A stretch of DNA of 64,000 nucleotides from Domibacillus enclensis (GCF_900156125.1 NZ_FTLX01000002.1:248001-312000), one strand, 5' to 3'; positions 24,559 through 34,634 are shown, counted from the stretch's first letter. Numbers and translations are program-made. Notes: generated from the letters alone by a model not told the origin.

Positions 24559-25998
24559 GTGGTTGGTCACTTTTTAACGTATTTTATCGCTAGAGGCCTG
24601 CCGGGCATCATCAATTTTCTAGCGATTTTTCTTTACAGCCGGCTGCTGACACCGGAGGAATATGGGAAATACGCGATGATTCTCGCGGCGGCCGCACTCG
24701 TGAATTCCTTGCTGTTAAGCTGGCTTCGGCTCGGTGTGCTCCGCTATTATCCATCCTACAGTGAAGGAGAGCGGAACGCGTTTTTGAGCACGGTGCTGGC
24801 AGCGTTTATCGTTTACACAGCCGGGTCGGGGCTTCTCGTCACTGGTGCCGCACTTGCCGGACTGTTCGACAGCGGCTATGCCGGTATTTGGCTGCTTGGT
24901 CTCTGCCTGCTATGGGTGAATGGGTTTTTCGATTTAAACCTGGAGATTTTCCGGGCGGATTTATCACCGAAAAGCTACGGCTGGTTTTACTTCAGCAAGG
25001 CGGCCCTGACGCTTGTCGTTTCGCTTGCTGTAATCACCGGCTTCCATGCGGGGGAAGAAGCATTGATCATCGGATCGATCACAGCATCGGTCATTCCGCT
25101 GGCCATTGTGATGCCTAAGGTGTGGCGCGGTCTTCATTTTCGGCTGGTGGATTGGAGCATTTTGCGCCAGCTGCTTGCTTACGGGCTGCCGCTGACATTA
25201 ACGCTTACGATGGGCTTTATTGTCGACAGCTCGGACCGGCTGCTTCTCGGCTGGCTGAACGGAACCGAAGCTGCCGGGCTGTACGCAGTGACGTATGACT
25301 TTGCTCAGCAGACGATGATTTTAATGATGACCATTGTGAATTTAGCGGCGTACCCGCTCATTATTCATGCGATGGAAAAAGGGCGTATGGCTGAAGTAAA
25401 AAGCCGGATGGAGCAAAACGTCGTGTTTTTGATCGCGATTGCACTCCCGGCTGCCGGGGGAATGATCCTGCTCAGTGAAAACATCGCCCGCTTGTTTTTC
25501 GGAGAAGCCTACCGCGATGCTGCAGCACTCGTGATTCCCTGGATTGCCCTCGTCTCATTTATACAAGGGATGAAGGTGTTTTATCTGGATCTGGCTTTTC
25601 AGCTGAGCAAGCAGACGAGCAAGCAGATCGTACCGGTGGCATCAGGCGCTCTCTTGAATATTGTGCTGAATCTCTGGTGGATTCCTCTTTATGGCATACA
25701 GGGGGCGCTGGCTGCGACAGGCGCTGCTTACCTCGTTTCATCTGTACTGAGCTGGCAGCTGGGCAAAGCCTGCTTCGCGCTGCCGCTGCCAGGAAAAGAA
25801 GTGCTGAAGGTGATGGCAGCGACCGCCCTGATGATCGCGTCTCTGTACCCTGTCCATCACTTTCACGGAATCGCGGCTCTCGTGCTGCAGGTGCTGATCG
25901 GTACGGCTGTTTATGCCGCGTGCTCATGGGGCTTAAACGTTCAAGGGATTCGGGACACTGTAAACATTAATCAGCTAAAGCTAAAAGTAAAGGGGTGA
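24559..25998 (+). CDS. wzx: Polysaccharide repeat-unit flippase (Wzx/MATE-like)
   Basis: This 479-residue protein has roughly 12-14 hydrophobic segments and starts with the flippase-typical RGLPGIINFLAIFLYSRLLT (LTPEEYGKYA follows). Wzx proteins flip undecaprenyl-pyrophosphate-linked repeat units across the membrane. Its GTG start has AGGTGGT close upstream. Together with Wzz, Wzy and the sugar-phosphate transferase it marks this cluster as a Wzx/Wzy-dependent pathway. Confidence 0.88.
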   Translation: MVGHFLTYFIARGLPGIINFLAIFLYSRLLTPEEYGKYAMILAAAALVNSLLLSWLRLGVLRYYPSYSEGERNAFLSTVLAAFIVYTAGSGLLVTGAALAGLFDSGYAGIWLLGLCLLWVNGFFDLNLEIFRADLSPKSYGWFYFSKAALTLVVSLAVITGFHAGEEALIIGSITASVIPLAIVMPKVWRGLHFRLVDWSILRQLLAYGLPLTLTLTMGFIVDSSDRLLLGWLNGTEAAGLYAVTYDFAQQTMILMMTIVNLAAYPLIIHAMEKGRMAEVKSRMEQNVVFLIAIALPAAGGMILLSENIARLFFGEAYRDAAALVIPWIALVSFIQGMKVFYLDLAFQLSKQTSKQIVPVASGALLNIVLNLWWIPLYGIQGALAATGAAYLVSSVLSWQLGKACFALPLPGKEVLKVMAATALMIASLYPVHHFHGIAALVLQVLIGTAVYAACSWGLNVQGIRDTVNINQLKLKVKG

Positions 25999-26003
25999 AG
26001 GGG

Positions 26004-27098
26004 ATGGAGACCAAAAAAGTGGCGTTATTTCTTCCATCATTAGTCGGAGGGGGAGCCGAGCGGGTCATGCTGAGTCTTGCTTCTGAATTTGCCGATCAGG
26101 GCCATAGCGTGGATCTTGTTCTGGCAAAAGCAAAAGGGGAGTATCTGGATCAGGTGCCGGCCAATGTGCACATTGTTGATTTAAACGCATCAAGGGTGCT
26201 GTACAGCCTGTTTCCGCTTATTCGGTATTTAAAGGAGCATCAGCCAAACTCGGTGCTGTCGGCGCTGAATCATACGAACATTATGGCGATTGCGGCTGTT
26301 GCGCTCGCGAATGTAAAAGCGAAAACGGTTGTCAGCATTCACAGCAACCTGACTCAGTTCTCGAAGGTGACGAAAACACGGATGGTCATGCGCTGGATTC
26401 CGCCGTTGATGAAATGGAGCTTTAAACGGGCGGATAAAGTAGTGGCCGTGTCACAGGGGGTCGCGGATGACGTGATCGAGCATTTGCAGCTTCCAGAGGA
26501 GCAGGTGCAGGTAATTTACAACCCGGTCGTCGATGATTCGCTTATTCAGCGAGCCAATGAGCCGGTCGATCATCCGTGGTTCGTAAGCGGAGAGCCGCCT
26601 GTTTTGCTCGCAGTCGGACGGCTGACATCTGAGAAGGACTTCCCGAATTTGATCCAGGCATTTGCCCGTTTGAAAGAACATCATGAAGCGCGGCTGATGA
26701 TTTTAGGTGAAGGAGAAAAGCGGGAAGAGCTGGAGGTGCTTATTAAAAAGCTCGGTCTGACGGAACATGTCCAGCTGCCCGGCTTTGTGGACAACCCGTA
26801 CGCCTACATGAAAAGGGCCCGCTTGTTTGTCCTGTCCTCCTCCTGTGAAGGGCTGCCGACTGTTTTAATCGAAGCACTGGCGTGTGGAACAGAAGTAGTC
26901 TCCACTGACTGTCCGAGCGGTCCGCGGGAAATTCTCGACAACGGCCGCCATGGATCGCTTGTCGCCATTGAAGACAGTGAGGCGCTGTTTCAGGCCATGA
27001 AGGAACGGCTTGATATTCCGGAGGCCGGAAGCAGCAGCGAAGCGTACGAGCCCTTCTGGAAAACGAACGTGTCCCGCCAGTATTTAGATATTTTATAG
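26004..27098 (+). CDS. Glycosyltransferase family 4
   Basis: The protein has the GT-B layout. The N-terminal domain begins VALFLPSLVGGGAERVMLSL, the typical nucleotide-sugar transferase opening with the GGGAERV loop. The C-terminal domain has AVGRLTSEKDFPNLI, LGEGEKREELE and the donor-site SSCEGLPTVLIEALACG. It has 364 residues and no membrane segment. The first ATG after the overlap with the flippase stop (26004) is used. It adds one sugar to the lipid-linked repeat unit; donor and linkage are unknown. Confidence 0.9.
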   Translation: METKKVALFLPSLVGGGAERVMLSLASEFADQGHSVDLVLAKAKGEYLDQVPANVHIVDLNASRVLYSLFPLIRYLKEHQPNSVLSALNHTNIMAIAAVALANVKAKTVVSIHSNLTQFSKVTKTRMVMRWIPPLMKWSFKRADKVVAVSQGVADDVIEHLQLPEEQVQVIYNPVVDDSLIQRANEPVDHPWFVSGEPPVLLAVGRLTSEKDFPNLIQAFARLKEHHEARLMILGEGEKREELEVLIKKLGLTEHVQLPGFVDNPYAYMKRARLFVLSSSCEGLPTVLIEALACGTEVVSTDCPSGPREILDNGRHGSLVAIEDSEALFQAMKERLDIPEAGSSSEAYEPFWKTNVSRQYLDIL

Positions 27099-27114
27099 AG
27101 TGGTGGTGAGATCG

Positions 27115-28299
27115 GTGAAGCATATTCCGTTTTTATTCTTATTATTAACCATCTTTGCGATTCCATGGGAGAACGCCGTGGTGCTGCCAGGGCTTGGCAC
27201 GATCGTCCGGCCGATTGGCATTCTCGCCTTTTTGCTGACGGCGGTTCTCGTGATCAGAAACGGCACGTTCCGCGAGCTTGCACCGATTCATTACGCACTG
27301 CTTGCGTTTATTGTCTGGAGCGGGCTGAGCATGATCTGGACGGTCGATGCTGAATTGACGCTGATCCGAATTAAAACCTATGCCCAGCTGTTTGTCATGG
27401 TCTGGCTGATCTGGGAGCTGGTCCGGACAAATGCACAAATGAACATCGTGCTGCAGGCGTACGTACTTGGTGCCTGGGTGGCTGTTGGAAGCACGGTTTC
27501 CAATTTTTTATCGTCCGATCAAGTGACCTACGGACGGTATTCAGCGGAAGGGTTTGACCCGAACGACCTTGGCGTCATGCTGGCGCTCGGCATTCCGATT
27601 GCCTGGTATTTGTTTATGAAGCAGAAAAACTGGCTGTTCCGCTTGTTCAATGCCGCCTACCTGGCGATGGCGATGTGGACGATCAGCTTAACGGCTTCCC
27701 GGACGGCCTTTGTTGTTGGCATGGTGGGCTTGTTATACGTCGCTGCCACCTTTGGCCATTTAACGAACAAAATGAAAATTCTTCTTGTCTGCATGTTAGC
27801 TGTAGGTGTTACATATGGTATTCAGTCGGTGCCGGCGGATTCACTGGAGCGGATTGCGACGATCGGGGAGGATGTTGGAGCCGGAGATTTAAACGGACGC
27901 AGAGAGTTCTGGATGGCCGGTCTTGACATGATTGAAGAACAGCCGCTGCTCGGCATTGGGGCCGGCGCTTACCCGAGAGCCATGGAAGTGATGATTGATA
28001 CGCGTGATTTAAGCCATAATACGTTGCTTGCTGTTTTGGCGGAAACGGGTGTGATCGGGCTGCTGCTGTTTCTCGGCATGATCGTGTTATTTCTTTATAC
28101 TGCCTCGAAAACAACGTATTTGGAGGCTGCTCTGTTTATCAGCTTACTGGCTGTCTGGCTGCTCGCGACGATGTTTTTAACGTGGGAAATGCGCAAGCCG
28201 ACCTGGCTGCTTTTCGGATTAATTGCGCTTGAATCGGCCAAGTGGCAGGTGCGCCCGGTTCTATCAACAATCAGGCCCATCCATCTTGTAAAGGAGTGA
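27115..28299 (+). CDS. wzy: O-antigen ligase/Wzy-type polysaccharide polymerase
   Basis: This 394-residue protein has about ten hydrophobic segments and a long extracellular loop. That loop carries the family region NGRREFWMAGLDMIEEQPLLGIGAG followed by LSHNTLLAVLAETG (fragments). This Wzy_C/O-antigen-ligase signature fits the polymerase of a Wzy-dependent EPS. GTG 27115 with GGTGGTGAG upstream is the best start; GTG 27100 is possible. Confidence 0.86.
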   Translation: MKHIPFLFLLLTIFAIPWENAVVLPGLGTIVRPIGILAFLLTAVLVIRNGTFRELAPIHYALLAFIVWSGLSMIWTVDAELTLIRIKTYAQLFVMVWLIWELVRTNAQMNIVLQAYVLGAWVAVGSTVSNFLSSDQVTYGRYSAEGFDPNDLGVMLALGIPIAWYLFMKQKNWLFRLFNAAYLAMAMWTISLTASRTAFVVGMVGLLYVAATFGHLTNKMKILLVCMLAVGVTYGIQSVPADSLERIATIGEDVGAGDLNGRREFWMAGLDMIEEQPLLGIGAGAYPRAMEVMIDTRDLSHNTLLAVLAETGVIGLLLFLGMIVLFLYTASKTTYLEAALFISLLAVWLLATMFLTWEMRKPTWLLFGLIALESAKWQVRPVLSTIRPIHLVKE

Positions 28300-28305
28300 T
28301 TCATT

Positions 28306-29439
28306 GTGGTCCCGATTTTATTTTTAATCACAGGGTTAAATACGGGCGGAGCGGAAATGCAAGTCTACCAGATGATCAAAGCGCTCCGTCATAAACAATC
28401 AATCTACCATCCGGTGGTCGTGTCGCTGCTGCCGCCCGGACAGGTGGGAGAAAAGCTGAAAGCAGACGAGATTCCGGTTTATTCGCTGGACATGAAGCGC
28501 GGACGGCCGAGTGTGGCGGCGATCGCCAGACTGAACCAGATTGTGAAAAAGGAAAAGATCGAGCTGATTCATTCGCACATGTATCATGCCAATTTGCTCG
28601 GGCGGCTCATGAAGGTGCTGCACCCTGAGATCAAGCTGGTGAATACGATTCATAACATTAACATTGGCGGGCGGAACCGGGAGCGGATGCTTCAGATGAC
28701 AAACCGGCTGACCGATTCCATGACGATTATTAGTGAAACCGCCCGCGAGCACTTTCTGCAAACGGGAACCGCCCGGCCGGATCAGCTGCTGTTCCTGCCC
28801 AATGGAGTGAATACAAAGCTGTATAAGGAAACGACAGGTGCACGCGAAACGATTCGCAGCGAGCTCGGACTCGCGGATTCTACGTTTGCCTGGCTTGCCG
28901 TTGGCCGGTTCGATGAACAGAAAAATTATCCGAATCTGTTGAAATCATTCGGGAATGTTCTTCGTCATCACCCGGATACGGTGCTGCTGCTGGCTGGAAC
29001 CGGACCGCTTCTGGAGGAAACAAAGGAAATGGCTGCTGATCTCGGTATTGCGCACCGAACCCGTTTTCTCGGCTACCGGACGGACATTCCGGACTTGATG
29101 AGCGCGGCTGATGCGTACGTCATGTCGTCAGACTGGGAAGGAATGCCCCTTGTGCTGCAGGAAGCCTCCTCCGTCGGTTTGCCGATTGTTTGCACGAATG
29201 TAGGCGGCAACAAGGAAGTGGTGGTCACCGGCAAGACGGGCTTTATCGTCCAGCCGAAAAGCCATTATGCGCTGGCAGAAGGCATGCTTTGCCTGATCCG
29301 GATGGAACCGGAAAGCCGGAAGCAGATGGGACAGGCCGGAAAAGAGTATGTACAGGCGGCTTTTGAAATGGACCGGATCGCGGAAAAATGGGATTCGCTC
29401 TACAGAAAAGTGCTCGAGCGGCAAATTCAAGCGGTATAA
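28306..29439 (+). CDS. Glycosyltransferase family 4
   Basis: This 377-residue GT-B enzyme starts LFLITGLNTGGAEMQVYQMI and has IHSHMYHANLLGR, a PNGVNTKLY hinge, AVGRFDEQKNYPNLL, and DWEGMPLVLQEASSVGLP in the donor-binding C-terminal domain. A clear RBS (AAAGGAG) lies about eight bases before GTG 28306. It is one of three consecutive-type GT4 enzymes building the repeat unit, in the same strand and tight spacing as its neighbours. Confidence 0.9.
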   Translation: MVPILFLITGLNTGGAEMQVYQMIKALRHKQSIYHPVVVSLLPPGQVGEKLKADEIPVYSLDMKRGRPSVAAIARLNQIVKKEKIELIHSHMYHANLLGRLMKVLHPEIKLVNTIHNINIGGRNRERMLQMTNRLTDSMTIISETAREHFLQTGTARPDQLLFLPNGVNTKLYKETTGARETIRSELGLADSTFAWLAVGRFDEQKNYPNLLKSFGNVLRHHPDTVLLLAGTGPLLEETKEMAADLGIAHRTRFLGYRTDIPDLMSAADAYVMSSDWEGMPLVLQEASSVGLPIVCTNVGGNKEVVVTGKTGFIVQPKSHYALAEGMLCLIRMEPESRKQMGQAGKEYVQAAFEMDRIAEKWDSLYRKVLERQIQAV

Positions 29440-29452
29440 GGAGGAAAACAAG

Positions 29453-30625
29453 GTGGATCAATCAGGAGCTCGGCCGAAAGTGGCGTTTGTTGCATCTGTT
29501 TACCGGCATCTGGCGGCGTTTCATCTTCCCTATATGAAATGGTTTCAGCTGCAAGGCTTTGACGTTCACGCTTATGGTCTCCCGGATAACGGAAAAGAAG
29601 AGGTGGAACGAATCGGCGTCCTCTGTCACGATGTTACGTTTCAGCGCTCGCCCTTCCAGCTTGATAACATCCGGGCGCTTAAGCAGCTGACCGCAAGCTT
29701 TCAGCAGGAAGGCTTTCAGGTCGTTCATGTTCATACACCAGTCGCCAGTGTACTCGGCCGCATTGCTGCTAAACGAAGCAACGTACCGGCTGTTTTATAC
29801 ACAGCGCACGGCTTTCACTTTTTCGAAGGGGCCCCGCTGATCAACTGGCTCACCTTTTACCCGGTGGAGCGAATCATGGCGAAGTACACCGATTACCTGC
29901 TGACGATGAATGAAGAGGATTTCAAGCGGGCCAGGCGGTTTCCGGTTAAGCAGGAGGTGCTGTTTGTGAAAGGGGTTGGCGTCGACCGAAGCGGATTTCT
30001 CGGTGAAAATGACCAGCGGAAAAAGGAAACGAGAGCCCGGCTCGGCATTGGCGAAAAGGAGTTTGTCATCGTTTGTGTAGCGGAGCTGAGCGACCGGAAA
30101 AACCAGGTGCAGCTGATCGAAGCGCTGCACCAGCTGAAAACGAACCGGCCGGTGAGGTGTTTACTCGTCGGCAATGGAGAAGGAGAAGAAAAACTGAGAC
30201 AGATGACAGCTGCTTACGGACTGTCAGATGTGATCCGATTTCTCGGCTTCCGAAAAGATGTGCCGGAGCTGATTGAAGCCTCGGATGTCGTCACGCTGCT
30301 GTCCAGGCAGGAAGGGCTGCCGCGAGCGTTAATGGAGGGTCTCGCTGCCGGAAAGCCGATCGTCACAACCGATGTGAGGGGAAATCGGGATTTAGTGGTC
30401 CATGGACAAAATGGATATGTGGTCGGGCTCGGTCACGTGGAAGAAACGGTTTGGGCATTTGACCGGATGATTAACCGGCCTCATATGCTGAAGGAAATGG
30501 GCGGCCAGAGCCGGGAGTTGTCCCGCCAGTACGATACGTTTTTCATCTTAAAGGAGATGGAGCGGGTTTATAAACGGGCGACACAGCACGTACCCTATGT
30601 ATACAAACAGGAGGAGATCGGATGA
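29453..30625 (+). CDS. Glycosyltransferase family 4 (EpsD/EpsF-like)
   Basis: This 390-residue GT-B enzyme has KVAFVASVYRHLAAFHLPYM at the start, VHVHTPVASVLGR, YTAHGFHFF and a C-terminal domain with VAELSDRKNQVQLIEAL, LVGNGEGEEKLR and RQEGLPRALMEGLAAGKP. The pattern HVHTP..ASxxGR with YTAHGFHF resembles the EpsD group of matrix glycosyltransferases. GTG 29453 follows AAGGAGG. It ends in an ATGA-type overlap with the sugar-phosphate transferase. Confidence 0.9.
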   Translation: MDQSGARPKVAFVASVYRHLAAFHLPYMKWFQLQGFDVHAYGLPDNGKEEVERIGVLCHDVTFQRSPFQLDNIRALKQLTASFQQEGFQVVHVHTPVASVLGRIAAKRSNVPAVLYTAHGFHFFEGAPLINWLTFYPVERIMAKYTDYLLTMNEEDFKRARRFPVKQEVLFVKGVGVDRSGFLGENDQRKKETRARLGIGEKEFVIVCVAELSDRKNQVQLIEALHQLKTNRPVRCLLVGNGEGEEKLRQMTAAYGLSDVIRFLGFRKDVPELIEASDVVTLLSRQEGLPRALMEGLAAGKPIVTTDVRGNRDLVVHGQNGYVVGLGHVEETVWAFDRMINRPHMLKEMGGQSRELSRQYDTFFILKEMERVYKRATQHVPYVYKQEEIG

Positions 30626-31245
30626 TGTTGCAGCTCGGGATCAAACGTGTAATGGATGTGCTGTTTGCACTGCTGGCATTAGTCGTACTGTCTGGGGTAC
30701 TGTTATCGATTAGCCTGGCGATCAAGCTGGATTCAAAAGGACCGGTTTTATTCAAACAGGAACGGCTCGGCAAAAACGGAAAAGCTTTTCACATTTACAA
30801 ATTCAGAACGATGATCGTCGGGGCGGAAACGAAAGGACGCGGCATTTTTCAGGATGAGAACGACGACCGTATCACAAAAGTGGGCAAGCTTTTACGCATG
30901 ACCAGCCTGGACGAGCTGCCACAGCTGTTTAACATTTTAAAGGGTGAGATGAGCTTTATCGGACCGCGCCCGCCGCTGACCTACTATCCGTATCCAGCAG
31001 ACGAGTATACAGATGAACAAAAGGTCCGCTTTCAGTTTTTGCCAGGCATGACAGGATACGCGCAGGTGATGGGCCGCAATTCGTTAAGCTGGGAAGAAAA
31101 AATTCACTACGATGTCGATTATGTAGACAATTACAGCCTCGGACTTGATATGAAAATATTCATTCTGACGATCTATAAGATTATGCAGCGGGAGCATGTG
31201 CACCACCCTGAAGCAGCAGAAACCCCGCTGAATAAAAAAGCATAA
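30622..31245 (+). CDS. epsL: Undecaprenyl-phosphate sugar phosphotransferase (EpsL/PglC-like)
   Basis: This 207-residue initiating transferase moves a sugar-1-phosphate onto undecaprenyl phosphate. One N-terminal membrane helix (about residues 8-34) is followed by the family motifs [42 protein letters not shown] and [13 protein letters not shown] (shown in parts). It is the short PglC/EpsL type, for which diNAc-bacillosamine-phosphate is a usual substrate, matching the epsC/epsN pair. RBS GGAGGAG is at 30611-30617. Confidence 0.92.
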   Translation: MMLQLGIKRVMDVLFALLALVVLSGVLLSISLAIKLDSKGPVLFKQERLGKNGKAFHIYKFRTMIVGAETKGRGIFQDENDDRITKVGKLLRMTSLDELPQLFNILKGEMSFIGPRPPLTYYPYPADEYTDEQKVRFQFLPGMTGYAQVMGRNSLSWEEKIHYDVDYVDNYSLGLDMKIFILTIYKIMQREHVHHPEAAETPLNKKA

Positions 31246-31269
31246 CAGCACGGGGAGGGAGGCATTGCC

Positions 31270-32355
31270 ATGATCGGTGAAACAACGGCCTATCAGCTAT
31301 TGGACAGCAGGCACAAGGAAAAGTGGGACGAGCTTGTGAAGGCATGTGAAGTGTTCGATGTGTTTTTTTTAGCAGATTATCTGGCGTTATATGAGCAGCG
31401 CGGAGAAGGAAGCGCCCGGCTGTTTGTGTACAGAGAGAGCCCGGAGCAGTATGTTGTGTATCCTTACTTGCTTCGGACGATTCCGGAAAAGGTAGAAGGA
31501 GATACGTATTTTGATATTGTCACGCCGTATGGCTACGGCGGACCGCTGTATTCCGTTCAATGGCTCTCGGATGATGCGGATTTTGTCGGCCGGTTTCGTG
31601 AAGCGTTCGGCCGCTACTGCCGGTCAGAAGGGATAGTCAGCGAGTTTATCCGGTTTCATCCGTATCAGGACAATGACGGTGCACTCGATGCTCATATGCC
31701 CGTTACGGTTGCCGGAGATATCGTGTACAACGATTTGCTGCTGTCGGAGGAAGACATTTGGGCAAACACGGCTTCCAGCAAAAAAAGAAGAATTAAAAAA
31801 AGCAAAAAAAATGGTGTGCAGGTGCAGTTTATAAACGGAGAAAACATCACAAAGGACGATATCTTCACGTTTTACAGCATCTACACCGAAACGATGGACA
31901 AAAAGCAGGCGTCCTCGTTTTATTACTTCCCGCTTTCTTTTTTTCAGGAGTATGTTCAGCAGCTGGCGCCTTACGTCATGCTCGCCTTTGCCCGGCACAA
32001 CGGCAAGGTGATCTCGACCAATCTCGTCCTGAAAACAGCCGGGTTTGCGACGATTCATTTAAGTGCCTCGTTAAAAGAGCACCTGCCGCTTTGCCCGAAC
32101 TGCAATTTGCGCTATGAGTCGATCCTCTGGGCAAAGGAAGAGGGATTTCTCGTAATGGATCATGGCGGCGGCAAGGAAAAAGGAGATTCATTGTTTGCCT
32201 ACAAGCAGCAGTTTTCCAAAAGCATTCGACAGTACAAGGTTGGCAAAAAAGTTCATCTGGAAACGATTTACGAGCAGCTTGCTTCCGGGCTTCCCGGACA
32301 GATGCAAGGAGAGCAAGCCGATTTTTTCCCAGAATACCGCAAAATAGGGTCATAG
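31270..32355 (+). CDS. FemAB/GNAT-like transferase in the EPS operon, copy 1
   Basis: This 361-residue soluble protein resembles the Fem/BioF2-like acyltransferase group. It has an N-terminal substrate domain with VVYPYLLRTIP and DIVTPYGYGGPLY, a linker of basic residues (KKRRIKKSKKNG, about 172-183), and a C-terminal part with HLSASLKEHLPLCPNCNLRYES and HGGGKEKGDSLFAYKQQFS (fragments). It shares the PYLLR and DIxTPYGYGGPL blocks with the protein at 35420-36487. Fem enzymes transfer amino acids from aminoacyl-tRNA; here the acceptor could be an amino sugar of the repeat unit. That role is inference. Confidence 0.78.
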   Translation: MIGETTAYQLLDSRHKEKWDELVKACEVFDVFFLADYLALYEQRGEGSARLFVYRESPEQYVVYPYLLRTIPEKVEGDTYFDIVTPYGYGGPLYSVQWLSDDADFVGRFREAFGRYCRSEGIVSEFIRFHPYQDNDGALDAHMPVTVAGDIVYNDLLLSEEDIWANTASSKKRRIKKSKKNGVQVQFINGENITKDDIFTFYSIYTETMDKKQASSFYYFPLSFFQEYVQQLAPYVMLAFARHNGKVISTNLVLKTAGFATIHLSASLKEHLPLCPNCNLRYESILWAKEEGFLVMDHGGGKEKGDSLFAYKQQFSKSIRQYKVGKKVHLETIYEQLASGLPGQMQGEQADFFPEYRKIGS

Positions 32356-32388
32356 AACGGCCATCATACATCAGGGGAGAGGATAAGC

Positions 32389-33627
32389 ATGAAAAAGAAT
32401 TTCATGGTTCTTGGAGGCGGCGCTGGTCAGCTGGCAGGAATTATCAAGGCAAAGGAGCTCGGGATGAACGTAGTGGTTGTTGACCGGGACCCTGCTTGCG
32501 TCGGCGCGTTGTATGCGGACTTTTTTGAACAGGTGGATACCGTTGATTTCGCCGCTGTTGAGCAGGTGGCACGCCATTACAATGTCGTCGGCTCGATGAC
32601 GATGTCGAATGATGTGGCGGTTCCCACAAGCTGTTATGTGAATGAAAAGCTCGGGCTGCCGATGCAGGGAAAAGGGCTGACGGAGCTGATGACCGATAAA
32701 TACCAGATGCGAAAACGGTACGCAGCGCATCACGTTTCTTCGCCGGGTTTTTACGAAGTGACGAAGGAAACGAGCCTGACTGCTCTTGCCACTCGTCTTT
32801 GGGGGGACGGTCCGTGCGCTTATATTGTCAAGCCGTCTGACGGGTCCGGCAGCCGGGGGATTACAAAAATAACCGCCAGCAGGCAGCTGCGGGAGGCGGT
32901 TTTAAAGGCGCTGGACAGCAGCCGGAGCGGACGGGTAATAGTCGAAGCGTTTATCGAAGGATTAGAAGTCGGCGCTGTTGGGTTTTGTGTGAATGGCCGG
33001 ATGGAATACTGTTTTGTCCATAATGATAAAGTGACGAACATGATTCCTGTGGGCCATTCGTTTCCTTCTTTTTTAACAGATGAGCAGGTCGCCATTATTC
33101 AAACAGAAACAGCAAAAGCGTTTAAAAGCCTGGGCCTCGATAATGGACCGAGCAACATCGACTTTATTATTGATGAAAAGGGCGTTCCTTATTTAATTGA
33201 AATTGGCGCGAGAATACCTGCTACCCGGGTACCAGAGCTTGTGGAGGCCTATGCCGGCATTGACCTTGTTAAACTGACTGTTCAGCTGGCAGCTGGCGAA
33301 GCGGTCGTTTGTCCGAAGCCGGATTGGAAGCAGCCGGTCGCAGCGGAAATGCTGAACTTCTCAGAGGATTGCATTGTGGATCATATCGAATCGTATGAAG
33401 ATCTTATCCAGGCATACGCCCCTGTGGATTTCGATCTGCACATTCAGCCGGGCGAAAAAATCTCGAAGCTGACATCCGGGCGGAATCATTACGGCCACGT
33501 CACGATTACCGGTGCAGATGCGAGAGAAGCTGAAGTAAAATGTGAAGCCTTTTTAACGGAGCTGAAAAAGCGGATTGTTTTTGAAGAATTGACCGTGAAG
33601 GATGGAGCTGATGTGCCTTTATGCTGA
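32389..33627 (+). CDS. ATP-grasp ligase in the EPS operon
   Basis: This 412-residue protein has a biotin-carboxylase-like N-terminal fold (MVLGGGAGQLAGIIKAKELG) and an ATP-grasp domain with YIVKPSDGSGSRGITK near residue 145, VEAFIEGLEVGAVGF near 185 and SNIDFIIDEKGVPYLIEIGAR near 250 (fragments). ATP-grasp ligases join a carboxylate to an amine or thiol through an acyl phosphate. Placed beside two Fem-like transferases and amino-sugar genes, it may attach an amino acid or other acid to the EPS sugar. The stop overlaps the next start by seven bases. Confidence 0.85.
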   Translation: MKKNFMVLGGGAGQLAGIIKAKELGMNVVVVDRDPACVGALYADFFEQVDTVDFAAVEQVARHYNVVGSMTMSNDVAVPTSCYVNEKLGLPMQGKGLTELMTDKYQMRKRYAAHHVSSPGFYEVTKETSLTALATRLWGDGPCAYIVKPSDGSGSRGITKITASRQLREAVLKALDSSRSGRVIVEAFIEGLEVGAVGFCVNGRMEYCFVHNDKVTNMIPVGHSFPSFLTDEQVAIIQTETAKAFKSLGLDNGPSNIDFIIDEKGVPYLIEIGARIPATRVPELVEAYAGIDLVKLTVQLAAGEAVVCPKPDWKQPVAAEMLNFSEDCIVDHIESYEDLIQAYAPVDFDLHIQPGEKISKLTSGRNHYGHVTITGADAREAEVKCEAFLTELKKRIVFEELTVKDGADVPLC

Positions 33628-34595
33628 GGAAAAAAACAATTATTGTCGCCAGCAGTGTGCTGATGGTGTCCAGTCTGATGGCGGGTTTTGCTTATAACAA
33701 AAAGTACTCGCCGGCGATCTGGTCGATTCACGTTTTGAAAACAGACGAGCCTGTCACCCTATCGGGAAAAGCGCTGGATCTGGCGGTTCCAGCGCTGAAG
33801 CCGGAGGATGTAACGGATGTAAAGGCCTCATTTGTAGCTGACCCTTTTTTATTCAATGATGCGGAGAACTATTATTTGTTTTTTGAAGTGCTGAATGAAG
33901 AGTCAGGCCAGGGAGATATTGGCCTTGCGACAAGCAAGGACGGCGAGAAGTGGACCTACGAGCAAATTGTGCTTGATGAAGACTTTCACCTTTCGTATCC
34001 GCACATTATAAAAGAAGGCAATGAGTATTACATGATTCCTGAGTCGGTCGAAGCAGGCGGCGTTTATTTGTATAAAGCGACTTCCTTCCCGCATAAGTGG
34101 GAGCGTGTGAAAAAGCTGGTAAGCGGTCCTTATACAGATGCGACTCTTTTTAAGCACCAAAACAAGTGGTGGATGTTTGCGGCAGGGCTTGATAATGAAA
34201 CGCTTCATTTGTTTCACGCAGAGGCGCTGGACGGCGAATGGGTCCCGCACGTGAAAAGTCCGCTGATCACAAACGACAGGAGCAATTCGAGGCCAGCAGG
34301 CGGTGTGGTAGCAGATGACGGCCGGCTTTACCGGTATGTACAGGATGATGGACCGTATTATGGCCATTCCGTCAAGGTATTTGAGATTCTGTCTTTAACG
34401 GACACATCTTATCTTGAAAAAGAACTTGGCGTGATTTTAGAAGGAAGCGGCGTGGAAGGGGACTGGCGGGAGGATGGCATGCACCATATTGATCACTTGA
34501 AGCTGAGTGACGGCAGCTGGCTGGTGACGGTGGATGGACACCGCTTCGACCACCAGAATTACGTCCTGTGGCGGCTAAGGAAGTTGTTTCAATGA
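33621..34595 (+). CDS. Beta-propeller protein, GIPC-transferase N-terminal/GH43-like fold
   Basis: This 324-residue protein has an N-terminal hydrophobic anchor (about residues 5-23) and then a five-bladed propeller-like pattern: ADPFLFNDAENYYLFFE near residue 71, DIGLATSKDGEKWTYEQ, SYPHIIKEGNEYYMIPES, TDATLFKHQNKWWMFAA. This is the motif series of the glucosamine inositolphosphorylceramide transferase N-terminal family found in many polysaccharide clusters. The role in EPS assembly is not established; a glycan-modifying or -binding function is likely. It overlaps the ATP-grasp gene by seven bases. Confidence 0.78.
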   Translation: MLRKKTIIVASSVLMVSSLMAGFAYNKKYSPAIWSIHVLKTDEPVTLSGKALDLAVPALKPEDVTDVKASFVADPFLFNDAENYYLFFEVLNEESGQGDIGLATSKDGEKWTYEQIVLDEDFHLSYPHIIKEGNEYYMIPESVEAGGVYLYKATSFPHKWERVKKLVSGPYTDATLFKHQNKWWMFAAGLDNETLHLFHAEALDGEWVPHVKSPLITNDRSNSRPAGGVVADDGRLYRYVQDDGPYYGHSVKVFEILSLTDTSYLEKELGVILEGSGVEGDWREDGMHHIDHLKLSDGSWLVTVDGHRFDHQNYVLWRLRKLFQ

Positions 34596-34634
34596 AGCCG
34601 TGAACCGCGACTGACATGAAATGGGGTGAGAGAC

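Noticed and set aside
32389-33627. Carbamoyl-phosphate synthase or biotin carboxylase
   Set aside because: It has an ATP-grasp fold only; the length (412 residues), missing partner domains and EPS setting do not fit those enzymes.
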